Positions 7,485 to 14,313 of a stretch of DNA of 15,413 nucleotides are shown here, one piece after another (positions within the stretch are counted from its first letter, which is position 1; the number at the start of each line of letters is the position of its first letter). The translations under genes and the position numbers were made by a program. The notes beneath the pieces are model-generated. The model was not told the origin of the DNA. It did no database searches and was given only the letters and a program-made list of their open reading frames with translations. The stretch lies in NCBI GenBank assembly GCA_021845155.1, contig JAKBSB010000008.1, positions 1 to 15,413 on the forward strand, read 5' to 3'. Source of the stretch: Thermoplasmata archaeon. GTDB lineage: Archaea; Thermoplasmatota; Thermoplasmata; Thermoplasmatales; Thermoplasmataceae.

Positions 7485-7746
7485 CCATTTAATTTTGGGT
7501 ATTCCAACATTCTTTCAAGTTTGTAATTTTACCTGATATTTTTAGATATCAATTCATTGACGAATGTCTACTTTATTCTGCGATCATTCAGCTTAAACTA
7601 CAATTGTGAGTCGAGAAGCTTCTTTCAACCTTGTGAAAAAACTGTAAGGTTTACATTATCGAACAGAATGTTTTAGGGCTTATCTAGCCTTTGTACATAA
7701 CTCCCCAAAAGTTGTGATTGTTGCAAGAGGGGGAGTGAGTCTCCCT

Positions 7747-8039
7747 TCAGGAAACCGGATAATCATCTATATTGTTGGACGGTTCATGATGATTGATTAA
7801 TGGGTCCTAAAAAAAGAAGGGTTATGGTGATAGGTTTTTAGAAAACTCCCTGCTTATTGAAACACTTTCATTTCTGCATTTGGGTATCCACTATTTGAAC
7901 ACATCTTGGTGGATGGTTCAAATCTCCTGTTCTCAATGCAGCTCTTCCCTATTTCCTTGATGCCTTCTTGAAGCCAAGGTCATGAGATAAAAGGATTAGT
8001 CTTTGGCATGTTACAGTCACAGAGAAAGAAAAGATCATC
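7747..8039 (-). pseudogene. Decayed TnpB (IS200/IS605-type OrfB) C-terminal remnant
   Basis: On the minus strand one frame reads CNMPKTNPFIS, stop, PWLQEGIKEIGK, then RRFEPSTKMCSNSGYPNAEM, then a stop. This lines up in order with the conserved TnpB C-terminus: 'LNVKxM.K......SI.D..W', 'FYPSSKTCSxCGY', and after a frameshift SISREF for 'LSxSDREF'. The zinc-finger second Cys is Ser (CSNSG), the second CxxC is not visible, and there are at least two stops plus one frameshift, so it is inactive. A hairpin GGGAG-TGAGT-CTCCC (7731-7745) at its 3' side could be a relic of the element's right end. The identification rests on motif order seen by eye. Confidence 0.55.
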
Positions 8040-8524
8040 TCTGTATCTGTTATACTTTCGGTTCCGTGGTCTTGTTCCTTCTTGAAAACATAGCGAAAAC
8101 CTTTGACTTATGGGCTTTCGTCCTCATATTGTTCGTCCACTAGAAATCATTTTGTGGAGAAACATATGGAGTGTTTAAAAGAGATTTCCAGCAGATGAAT
8201 CCAAGTTTTCTTATTTCATTTTTTTCAATAAACTCTAATACTTTTTTCACTACCTTACCTAATATCTCTGGGCTTGTCCACGGCTTCCATTGGAGAACTT
8301 ACAGCCTGTCAGTTTTCAAGACGGTATATGGGAGACATAACTTCAAAGGTTTTTCACTGAGTATTTGTAGAAAGACAGGTTGTTGGAATCATCCTAGAAC
8401 CATTGCACTTTTATCTTTGAAAAACTTGTAAGGGCGATAAGTCGCTCGTCATAAGTGAAAACGAACGGTAGGAAATATAACAGTTCTACGTTTTGTCAGA
8501 AGAAATTGAATGCAGGCAAATGGT

Positions 8525-8559
8525 AGGGACCGTTTCATGCAAAGTGCATCGGGGTCCTT
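8525..8559. terminator. Hairpin at the 3' end of the permease gene
   Basis: AGGGACC (8525-8531) pairs with GGTCCTT (8553-8559), counting one G-U, and inside it ATGC (8537-8540) pairs with GCAT (8546-8549) around the loop AAAGT. It touches the permease stop codon. There is no long T-run on either side, so termination is uncertain and an mRNA 3'-end structure is equally possible. Confidence 0.4.
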
Positions 8560-10415
8560 CAATCCGGCGAAGTGTCTGAATTATCAGGCCGCTGTTCCTG
8601 CGCGAACCCTCCCAGCGACATAATGACCTCTCTTTCCCGGACTGTTCCTACAAACTTCCCTTGAAGATCTACAATGGACAGTATTGGGATTCTGCTCTCC
8701 TTGAATGTCCGTATTATGTCCGTAACATCACTATCTCTACCTATTGTAATGGGCCGCTCCAGCCAGAGGTCTTTCACCTTCATTCTGCCCAGATCCTTTT
8801 CGGATAGCATAAAGACATCTCTCAGAATGAGTGTGCCAATAGGCATGGCGTTTTTATTGATTACAGCGGCCCCGGGGGAATCCATAGATACACATTTTTC
8901 CATTGCTGTCTTTACTGAATCATCCATACCTACCACCATATCAGGAAGAGCACTTCTTATTTTCAAACTTGTAAGATCCTTGAATCTTTCAGCTACCGAA
9001 ATTTCTCCTCTGGTTAGCTTTGCTAAATAAGGTGTCCTCAACACAATATCCCTTATGTCCATGATTATGTATCCGGCAACTATCCAGACCAGGAAGAAAG
9101 TCGAATATATGATCAGGGTAGAATAAGCGGAATATACTAGTTCCACTGAAGTGATAAGAGCTGCTGCCCCGGCCAGGATAGCCTCCTTATAGTCAACCAT
9201 GAAATGTAACAAGCCTTTTGTACCCCTAAGTATGAGTCTTCTCCCCCTGCGGATACCGATCCTCATCAGTGAAGCTCCTGCCATAATGTGGATGAAAAGA
9301 CCTGCGAGGGAAGCAATTGTTCCAAGAATTATGAAGGTGGCATAGGCGGGAAGAAAAGCCAGCATAATGGAAGGAATCACTATTATGACAACTGAGGCTG
9401 TTAAATTTGCATTTATGGGCTGTTCCTTAAGCTTCCTGGAAAAAAATGCAGGGAAAGCCCTGTCAACACCCATTCTGAATATGGTTCTAGAAGCTGCAGA
9501 GCCGAAGGACAGGATTGCAAGGATCCCGTCATTTATCGCTGCTATAGACACCGCATAAATTATGTACCTGCTGTATACGGAGAAGTGCGATGAAAGGATG
9601 GAAAGGATAGGCAGCTCGGAACTGCCGAAGGGAATTGTTATGTTCTTCTGGAAGAGCAGGTTGGATATGGCGTATATGAAGAAAGTTGCCAGCAACCCTC
9701 CGGTAAGTATTACCGAAATGGCAGATCGTCCCACAACTTTCTCTGCATTCTTTACTTCTCCGGAAATGGGTGCAATAGCCCCATAGCCTGTGGGAATTCC
9801 CATGGCGAAAAGGATGCCCAGTGCAAATGCTCCTCCGGTAATGTGCATTGTACTTGGGCTTGGTATATAGGCAGAACCTCCTGTCAGGTAAAATGATAGA
9901 ACTATGATTAACAGAATAATTCCTATTTCGATTATACCTGTATAGATCGCATATTTTGCCGATGGCTTAATGCCCACAATAAGGAAAAAAGAGGCTGGCA
10001 AAACAATAACGAAAAGTGTGAGGTAGACTGGGAAACCGAAAATCGCTGAAACCACATATACTGCCCCGATCACATATGCCAGGCCAAATAGCAGAGAATA
10101 GAATAGGTAAACCCATCCCGTACTGAAACCAACCCTTTCTGAAAGGACCTGAAAAGCATAAGTATAGTATCCTCCAGATGTCCTGAACCTTCTGGACAAC
10201 TGCATTACCACGAGACCATTGATCAGCACAAGCAGGGTGCCAATTATCATTATTAGTGGCGAAAGCAAGCCCCCATAGGAAAGTGCGACCGCTCCGTAAG
10301 TCAACAGGCTCAGTAACGGTGACATTCCGCCAAAGGAAAGAAAGAAGACATCTCTGAATGAAAGGTGTCTTGGAAGATCAGATTCAGGGCCTACTTCGGA
10401 GTTTTTATTGTTCAT
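8559..10415 (-). CDS. APC-superfamily amino-acid permease with C-terminal CBS-domain pair
   Basis: A 618-aa protein. Residues ~15-470 hold about 12 membrane helices of an APC (amino acid-polyamine-organocation) transporter: the first helix has SFGGMSPLLSLLTYGAVAL, helix 2 is followed by a typical RFRTSGGYYTYA loop, and GAIAPISGEVKNAEKVVGR is the conserved APC loop after TM6. Residues ~485-605 form two CBS motifs: the first runs through 'DSVKTAMEKCVSMDSPGAAVINKNAMPIGTLILRD' in parts, the second through 'ITIGRDSDVTDIIRTF' to 'LSIVDLQGKFVGTVRERE'. CBS pairs generally bind adenine nucleotides and gate transport. The acidic, Ser/Asp-rich tail is short. The start is set by a TATA-like ATAAACTTTTATG about 35 nt upstream on the minus strand. 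The substrate is unknown; amino acids are most likely. Confidence 0.9.
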   Translation of the reverse strand: MNNKNSEVGPESDLPRHLSFRDVFFLSFGGMSPLLSLLTYGAVALSYGGLLSPLIMIIGTLLVLINGLVVMQLSRRFRTSGGYYTYAFQVLSERVGFSTGWVYLFYSLLFGLAYVIGAVYVVSAIFGFPVYLTLFVIVLPASFFLIVGIKPSAKYAIYTGIIEIGIILLIIVLSFYLTGGSAYIPSPSTMHITGGAFALGILFAMGIPTGYGAIAPISGEVKNAEKVVGRSAISVILTGGLLATFFIYAISNLLFQKNITIPFGSSELPILSILSSHFSVYSRYIIYAVSIAAINDGILAILSFGSAASRTIFRMGVDRAFPAFFSRKLKEQPINANLTASVVIIVIPSIMLAFLPAYATFIILGTIASLAGLFIHIMAGASLMRIGIRRGRRLILRGTKGLLHFMVDYKEAILAGAAALITSVELVYSAYSTLIIYSTFFLVWIVAGYIIMDIRDIVLRTPYLAKLTRGEISVAERFKDLTSLKIRSALPDMVVGMDDSVKTAMEKCVSMDSPGAAVINKNAMPIGTLILRDVFMLSEKDLGRMKVKDLWLERPITIGRDSDVTDIIRTFKESRIPILSIVDLQGKFVGTVREREVIMSLGGFAQEQRPDNSDTSPD

Positions 10416-10485
10416 ATTAGCTCAGCCTGTGCACACATTTTGTCATAAAAGTTTATTGGTAAAACCCTTTGAAATCCGGATCTGT

Positions 10486-10569
10486 TCACTGACTATCCCC
10501 CTCCAGTCTGGCCATCCGGGCCCATCTCCTTTCTATCATTGTCCTTGCAAGCCTCGAATCAAGGTCCAC
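10486..10569 (-). CDS. Possible 27-aa Arg-rich peptide overlapping the primase end
   Basis: Reading from a GTG at 10569 the frame gives a 27-residue peptide beginning (M)DLDSRLARTMIERRW and ending at a TGA at 10486. It overlaps the last 11 nt of the primase gene in another frame. The amphipathic, Arg-rich look is protein-like, and the frame stays open upstream inside the primase gene, so this may instead mark a shifted original C-terminus. There is no Shine-Dalgarno. Confidence 0.2.
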   Translation of the reverse strand: MDLDSRLARTMIERRWARMARLEGDSQ

Positions 10570-11644
10570 TATGTCTTGGGCATGGAAGTTTCTGCTCGAG
10601 TTCAACGTCAGCGCTAAAACCAACTCCCTTTGCTTCGAGCGCCTCAATCACTCCTTTGGCGGTCTCTCTGCTTATCTTTCCCTCAGAAGCGATGTTTGCG
10701 ATTATGCCGATCAGTGAGGGGAGCCCTATGGTTCTCCCACTGTTTCGGTATGTCTCCCTCACGGTTGCCGCTGTCTTTGCCGGCGTTTTATCATTGGGGT
10801 TCAGTGATCTCACGATTTCCAGTGTTTTTTCTTCGGGAACGGAATGGCGCTTCAGCCAGCCGGCAAGGGCAAGGACAATGTAATGGCGGTATCCCTCTAT
10901 GAATACGGGCTTCAGGATTTCCTTTAGGGGTTCGGGATCAATGGGCCTTCCGGAACCCATACGGATGGGTGAAGGCTTTGCCGTGTAGTGCACTTTTAGG
11001 AACGCATTGATCTCCCTCTGGAAGCCGGAAAGGTTCCAGCGTTCTGGGGGCAATGAGCCCGGAACCTCAATATCGTAGTACTGTGGTTTTTCATCCGGGA
11101 CTTCATGAATCTGGGTGCAATACTTATGCGATTTTTCATTGAACCCGCCTTCCATCCTGATCAGGTGTGTCCCGGTCAGCTGCATGTCCGGCGCCGTTCC
11201 GGTAGCGATGGCTATCTGCCTGGTCATGTAGGCCTTGAACGTCGAGATAACGTCGCTATGTCCTTCCAGAAGTGGAACTATGTCCTCATTGATATGGATC
11301 GACTTGAGGTCTGTGAACACATGCACGTGGATGGAGCGGTTCCCTGAGTATGATAGGTAATATGACCCGCCAGCCCTCCAACTCTCAAGCACCCGGACAA
11401 TGCGCCTTGTTCCGTCCCTTACCTCGGCCCAGTTATCGCTGTCTATCTCAAGGACAAGTTCGTTTTTTAATATCGACCTTGAGTGAATAGGACGATCCGG
11501 AGGTTGGGTGAGTACGTCAAAGAAGTCACACCATGGGGACTGGGGTTTGAGCATGACCTTGATCTCGTCTCTGGAGACAGTAGAGAGCAGCCTCAGGAAG
11601 TAAATTTGCTTTCCAATGATATTACTCAAAGGAATACTTATCAC
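10559..11644 (-). CDS. Archaeo-eukaryotic primase (PriS-like AEP) with PriCT-type helical domain
   Basis: A protein of up to 361 aa. The AEP catalytic signature is visible: ELVLEIDSD (E66-x-D68-x-D70) as the metal-binding strand, SGNRSIHVHVF (100-110) as the variant of 'SGxxGxH', and THLIRMEGGFNEKSHKY (159-174) as the third motif region with H160 and R163. Residues ~245-310 (EGYRHYIVLALAGWLKRHSVPEEK...) look like the PriCT helical domain of plasmid and phage primases. It should make primers, or act as a primase-polymerase, for a mobile replicon. It lies directly after the iteron region and follows the helicase on the same strand. Start: GTG at 11644, about 32 nt after a TATA-like stretch (11669-11683); a TTG at 11629, preceded by GGGGGTGAT, is an alternative. 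Exact AEP subfamily not assigned. Confidence 0.8.
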   Translation of the reverse strand: MISIPLSNIIGKQIYFLRLLSTVSRDEIKVMLKPQSPWCDFFDVLTQPPDRPIHSRSILKNELVLEIDSDNWAEVRDGTRRIVRVLESWRAGGSYYLSYSGNRSIHVHVFTDLKSIHINEDIVPLLEGHSDVISTFKAYMTRQIAIATGTAPDMQLTGTHLIRMEGGFNEKSHKYCTQIHEVPDEKPQYYDIEVPGSLPPERWNLSGFQREINAFLKVHYTAKPSPIRMGSGRPIDPEPLKEILKPVFIEGYRHYIVLALAGWLKRHSVPEEKTLEIVRSLNPNDKTPAKTAATVRETYRNSGRTIGLPSLIGIIANIASEGKISRETAKGVIEALEAKGVGFSADVELEQKLPCPRHSGP

Positions 11645-11663
11645 CCCCAGATATTACCGACTC

Positions 11664-11969
11664 GGTAAGGAAAAATTTAAAGGTAAGGTTTTGAATAAAA
11701 ATCCCGAGGCAGTATTTTCCAACGTTTGCGAAGGGTCGCTTTCGGTAAGGTTTTGGAACCTTACCTTTTTTGTGTTGGCGGAAGCCGTATTTTAGGGCAT
11801 TTTTCGGTATAGGTAAGGAGGTAAGGTTTTTTTCGACATATCCACCCCCTAAAATGATCCCTAATGTTACGTATAATGGTACATGTATATACCTTACTAC
11901 CTTACCTTTATTAAATAATATAGTAAAATACTGGATTTCAGAGGTAAGGTTTTGGTAATGTTAGTAAGG
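11664..11969. repeat. GGTAAGG iteron cluster, candidate replication origin
   Basis: Eight exact copies of GGTAAGG on either strand: plus at 11664, 11682, 11744, 11812, 11820 and 11943; inverted (CCTTACC) at 11759 and 11900. Near-copies are at 11892 (inverted CCTTACT), 11954 (GGTAATG) and 11963 (AGTAAGG). Several extend to GGTAAGGTTTT. Two pairs are in tandem with 8-bp spacing (11812/11820 and 11892/11900). An AT-rich stretch at about 11906-11932 could be the unwinding element. By chance only about two copies would be expected in the whole 15 kb. The location between a helicase and a primase gene is what is expected of a plasmid or viral origin, possibly also an operator for the primase gene. 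Confidence 0.8.
11744..11765. repeat. Perfect hairpin formed by two inverted iterons
   Basis: GGTAAGGTT (11744-11752), loop TTGG (11753-11756), then AACCTTACC (11757-11765): a perfect 9-bp stem with a 4-nt loop, followed on the plus strand by six T. It could be an origin cruciform, a dimeric initiator site or a terminator for plus-strand RNA. Confidence 0.7.
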
Positions 11970-11978
11970 TTTCTGGCT

Positions 11979-13748
11979 TCATTCCCAAGATTCCTCACTC
12001 TCCTTCGGGACAGAAATGCAGTAGCACCAAAGGGCTTCGCTGGAGATTTTCTTGGTTTTTGCTCTTCCCTCGTTTTCCACCCTCACGCCGTCGTCGGAAC
12101 TTTTGACGTTGTTCAAAAAATCCGTCGCATTTCTATAAGGAAGCCGGAGGCTCTGCCTTGCAATCAGCGTCTTGAACGCAGGGCCGGTGAACCATATGTA
12201 ATTCCGGGTGCCCTTCCACTCTATGAGAAATTCTCCCTCAATTTGGCTGCGATATTTAACTGACTTTATGTTCTGGTCCGTTTGCGAATTATAATACTCG
12301 TCAGAATTTTTCTGTATTCGTTCCCATTCCGCAAGAAATGCCTGAGCCACTTCCATGGCGTTGCTGTCTTCGTCGACGCTGTCCTCCTCTTCAAATGAGG
12401 GCCACTCTGGAATACTAAACCAACAAGATAACATGTTGAGCTTGTCGATGGTGTAATTCACCCAGTCCGCCGGTGTTTGGAATTTTTCAGCATCCTTCGC
12501 AATATCCTTTATTTTCTGGCCCTCAAACATGACCCGGAAAATCTCGTACATGAACCCGTCAGGAACCCCATCAATGAGGTTATTCCATTCCGAGAGATTC
12601 TTTCGGCGCCTATTCTGCTCGGTGAATCTCAAAATGATTATCCTCATTGAAGCAGCAAGATCATCGTCAATTCGGATCGAGCTGTTCACCATGCCAATGA
12701 ATGAACGCCGGCCCCTATAATCTTCCATTGTTTGATTGGGCTTTCCCCGGCTGCCAAAACGCCCCGTTTGCATATAGGCTTTTAGATCGTCAGCATGTAG
12801 CTGAAGCCAGTCAGTGGGCAGATCATCAAACAATGCCGGAAGATTGGTTTCGCTAAGGTGCTTCATCAATGTGAATGTTGTCCTTACGGTCTGGTAGGGG
12901 TAATAATATGCGTCTTTAGACATTTTGAAACCTTTGCCGATGTAGAAATCACCTAGTGGAGTCTTACCTCCCTGAGTCTTACCCGTCATCATTATTTGCG
13001 GAGTCTGCACTCTCCGGCTCACGTTTGCATTTCTTTTAAGTTCATCATGCAGCGGTGCCATCAGAGCCCACGCAAGCACCGTTCGATATGCAAGCGGATG
13101 GGTAGCCTTATCGTGAAACCTCCTCAGCTTTGTGATAATATCGCCAACATGTGGATAGTCCACATGAATGATTCCCTCGCTGTCAACATAAATCGGACTT
13201 GACCGGTAGTTCACGGCCTTTCCGTCGGCAACGGCCTGCTCAGCCCATGCATTGATTATCTCTTTGAGTTTCTGCATCAAAGGGTTTGTTAGGGTTAATT
13301 CCTGGCGGATCAGTTGATAAAAATCAGAGAGGGGCAGAGGGTTATACTCGACACCATTTAAGGTCAGACCGACTCCCCGGGTCTCTCCGTCAATAAGATA
13401 AATTGGCCCAACGAACCCGCTGAACCTTGCGACATCTACTCTTTGGCCTGCTACCTTACCTTCCCTATCAACAAAGTTACGGATCCATTGAATAAGGCCT
13501 TCTGGCCCGTTGCGGATATACCCAATTAGGCCATCTGTCGTAGAAATCGTTACATTATATTCCGACAGTGGAGTACTACGGGCAACTCTGATTATTTCGT
13601 CATCCGAGACGTTGCTGTTCGTAAGAGTTGATTTGATGCCAGCAGGGATAACGCCCTCCTGAATGAGTGCAAAATCATCAGGGGACAGTGGGATTTCTGT
13701 GGTTCCATCGGAGAGCATGAATCGATTCCCGTTCGACAGGATGCTCAT
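11979..13748 (-). CDS. Mobile-element AAA+/SF3-like helicase
   Basis: An ATPase of ~589 aa. Numbered from the chosen start, Walker A is GKTQGGKT (256-263), Walker B is LFDD (306-309) at the end of a hydrophobic strand, and a polar sensor-like MVNSS follows (~353-357). This spacing fits the compact AAA+/SF3 helicases of plasmids and viruses. The ~200 residues before it form an accessory domain (including RSSPIYVDSEGIIHVDYP), as in P4/D5-type proteins. The last ~100 residues resemble a winged-helix end (SVKYRSQIEGEF... FLNNVKSS). Predicted job: origin unwinding with the neighbouring primase. Start: a Met at 13769 is possible, but the Met at 13748 lies in an ATGA overlap with the upstream 65-aa gene, the same coupling used between the other genes here, so 13748 is preferred. 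The exact helicase family is not assigned. Confidence 0.8.
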   Translation of the reverse strand: MSILSNGNRFMLSDGTTEIPLSPDDFALIQEGVIPAGIKSTLTNSNVSDDEIIRVARSTPLSEYNVTISTTDGLIGYIRNGPEGLIQWIRNFVDREGKVAGQRVDVARFSGFVGPIYLIDGETRGVGLTLNGVEYNPLPLSDFYQLIRQELTLTNPLMQKLKEIINAWAEQAVADGKAVNYRSSPIYVDSEGIIHVDYPHVGDIITKLRRFHDKATHPLAYRTVLAWALMAPLHDELKRNANVSRRVQTPQIMMTGKTQGGKTPLGDFYIGKGFKMSKDAYYYPYQTVRTTFTLMKHLSETNLPALFDDLPTDWLQLHADDLKAYMQTGRFGSRGKPNQTMEDYRGRRSFIGMVNSSIRIDDDLAASMRIIILRFTEQNRRRKNLSEWNNLIDGVPDGFMYEIFRVMFEGQKIKDIAKDAEKFQTPADWVNYTIDKLNMLSCWFSIPEWPSFEEEDSVDEDSNAMEVAQAFLAEWERIQKNSDEYYNSQTDQNIKSVKYRSQIEGEFLIEWKGTRNYIWFTGPAFKTLIARQSLRLPYRNATDFLNNVKSSDDGVRVENEGRAKTKKISSEALWCYCISVPKESEESWE

Positions 13749-13942
13749 TGGCAATTGTACCACCCACATACATCGGAATCACGGTCAAGGGCCAATGACA
13801 GACCAAGGTCACATATGCCATAATTAAAATGTAGGCAGTTCCAGCATTGGTCGGTGGATTGATCTATGTCTATGTTCGCAAAAATTAAGAACTCAAAGAA
13901 ACTAACTATATCGACGTGGCTGGGGGGCGCGTCATTCTTCAT
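13745..13942 (-). CDS. Small Cys-rich (zinc-ribbon-like) protein
   Basis: A 65-aa protein starting MKNDAPPSHV. Five Cys lie in the second half, in the pattern C-x2-C-x7-C-x14-C-x4-C (CWNC, YGIC, DVC, YNC), suggesting a zinc-binding module; the first half is hydrophobic and acidic (IVSFFEFLIFANIDID). The start at 13942 is chosen over 13972 because it has GAGAGGT a few nt upstream and sits in an ATGA overlap with the end of the preceding gene. Its own stop forms an ATGA overlap with the helicase. Its position suggests a helper of the helicase or a regulator of the replicon. No family recognised. Confidence 0.7.
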   Translation of the reverse strand: MKNDAPPSHVDIVSFFEFLIFANIDIDQSTDQCWNCLHFNYGICDLGLSLALDRDSDVCGWYNCQ

Positions 13943-14094
13943 TTTTTGACCTCTCTCTTGCTCAAATTCCACAACATTGCAAAATTCTCAATGAACCGAT
14001 CCTCTGGCATCTGACTCGGCATGCTCTCAAGGACGGGTTTGACCGGCCCTTGCATTTCGTTTGCAATCTTTTTTAGCGGGGAAAGGTCGATCAC
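13939..14094 (-). CDS. Small protein (51 aa) of the replication operon
   Basis: Read from a GTG at 14094 the protein is 51 aa, beginning (M)IDLSPLKKIANEMQG and ending SKREVKK; it is soluble, helical-looking and amphipathic. An ATG at 14157 in the same frame would give 72 aa, but the first 11 of those residues lie in the left end of the inserted IS110 element. The GTG has a good Shine-Dalgarno (GGGAGGGG, 14101-14108, 6-nt spacing) and overlaps as GTGA with the stop of the frame upstream, the same linkage as between the following genes. It ends in an ATGA overlap with the 65-aa gene. No family recognised. Confidence 0.6.
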   Translation of the reverse strand: MIDLSPLKKIANEMQGPVKPVLESMPSQMPEDRFIENFAMLWNLSKREVKK

Positions 14095-14123
14095 TGCCTG
14101 CCCCTCCCTATTCTGATAACGAT
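14091..14123 (-). pseudogene. 3' remnant of a gene cut by the IS110 insertion
   Basis: The frame ending with the TGA of the GTGA overlap (stop 14093-14091) preserves only IVIRIGRGRQ before the proposed IS left end at 14124; the next codon, in the IS, is TAG. The coupling pattern argues that a real gene ended here and that its body lies beyond the right end of the IS, outside the window. If the predicted target sequence is right, the native frame would continue upstream as ...VNE-IVIRIG. Inferred from overlap geometry and the proposed breakpoint. Confidence 0.4.
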
Positions 14124-14158
14124 CTACTATGAAAGAAGTTTTTTGATCGTATTCCATA

Positions 14159-14285
14159 ACGTGTGGAGTACGTGGTCCGGGAAAGGCTGCCGATCCGATC
14201 TCTGAGCTTCGAGCTCGTCAATGAGGTTGGCAGCTTGCGGACCGACACCATGCCCCCGCAAGGGGACGGATAGTAGAGTGTTACC
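14159..14285 (+). ncRNA. Putative IS110 bridge RNA
   Basis: Hand-folded structure, all pairs seen in the sequence. A 5' hairpin: ACGT (14159-14162)/ACGT (14170-14173). Loop 1: GGTCCG (14174-14179)/CGGACC (14238-14243), then AGGCTGCC (14184-14191)/GGCAGCTT (14229-14236), an internal loop (14192-14203 and 14217-14228) and the inner hairpin GAGCT-TCG-AGCTC (14204-14216). Loop 2: ACAC (14245-14248)/GTGT (14278-14281), an internal loop and the hairpin CCCC-GCAA-GGGG (14254-14265) with a GNRA tetraloop. The order (5' stem-loop, target-binding loop, donor-binding loop) is that described for IS110-type bridge RNAs encoded in the left end. It ends before the transposase Shine-Dalgarno. Exact RNA ends cannot be told; no clear TATA box is present, so the promoter may form at the circle junction. 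Confidence 0.75.
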
Positions 14286-14313
14286 GGCCAACATATTTCC
14301 CGGAATCACCAAA

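Larger units (their letters stand above)
7434..8558. other. Gene-poor region with mobile-element debris
   Basis: About 1.1 kb without an intact gene. It contains the post-kdp hairpin (7460-7484), a palindrome AGAAGCTTCT near 7615, a GGGAG/CTCCC hairpin (7731-7745), a TnpB remnant on the minus strand (7747-8039), and a further minus-strand stretch of broken coding-like sequence (about 8060-8280) that I cannot assign. An 86-codon plus-strand frame at 8171-8431 overlaps this debris and does not look like a gene. Confidence 0.5.

Noticed and set aside
8060..8280. Minus-strand stretch with TPYVSPQNDF resembling the 'YSPxLNPIE' motif of IS630-type transposases
   Set aside because: The similarity is a few residues, with a stop right after it and no upstream DDE motif; not enough to assign a family.
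8171..8431. 86-codon plus-strand frame in the gap after kdp
   Set aside because: Composition is not protein-like, there is no start signal, and it overlaps broken coding-like sequence on the other strand.
10469..10477. AAATCCGG near the replicon edge as an att copy of the tRNA-Pro T-arm
   Set aside because: Only 8 nt are shared with the tRNA, well within chance, and the site is 8 kb from the tRNA with chromosomal-looking genes between.
11664..11969. Repeat cluster as a CRISPR array
   Set aside because: Repeats are only 7-11 bp, occur in both orientations and have irregular spacing; this is iteron-like, not CRISPR.
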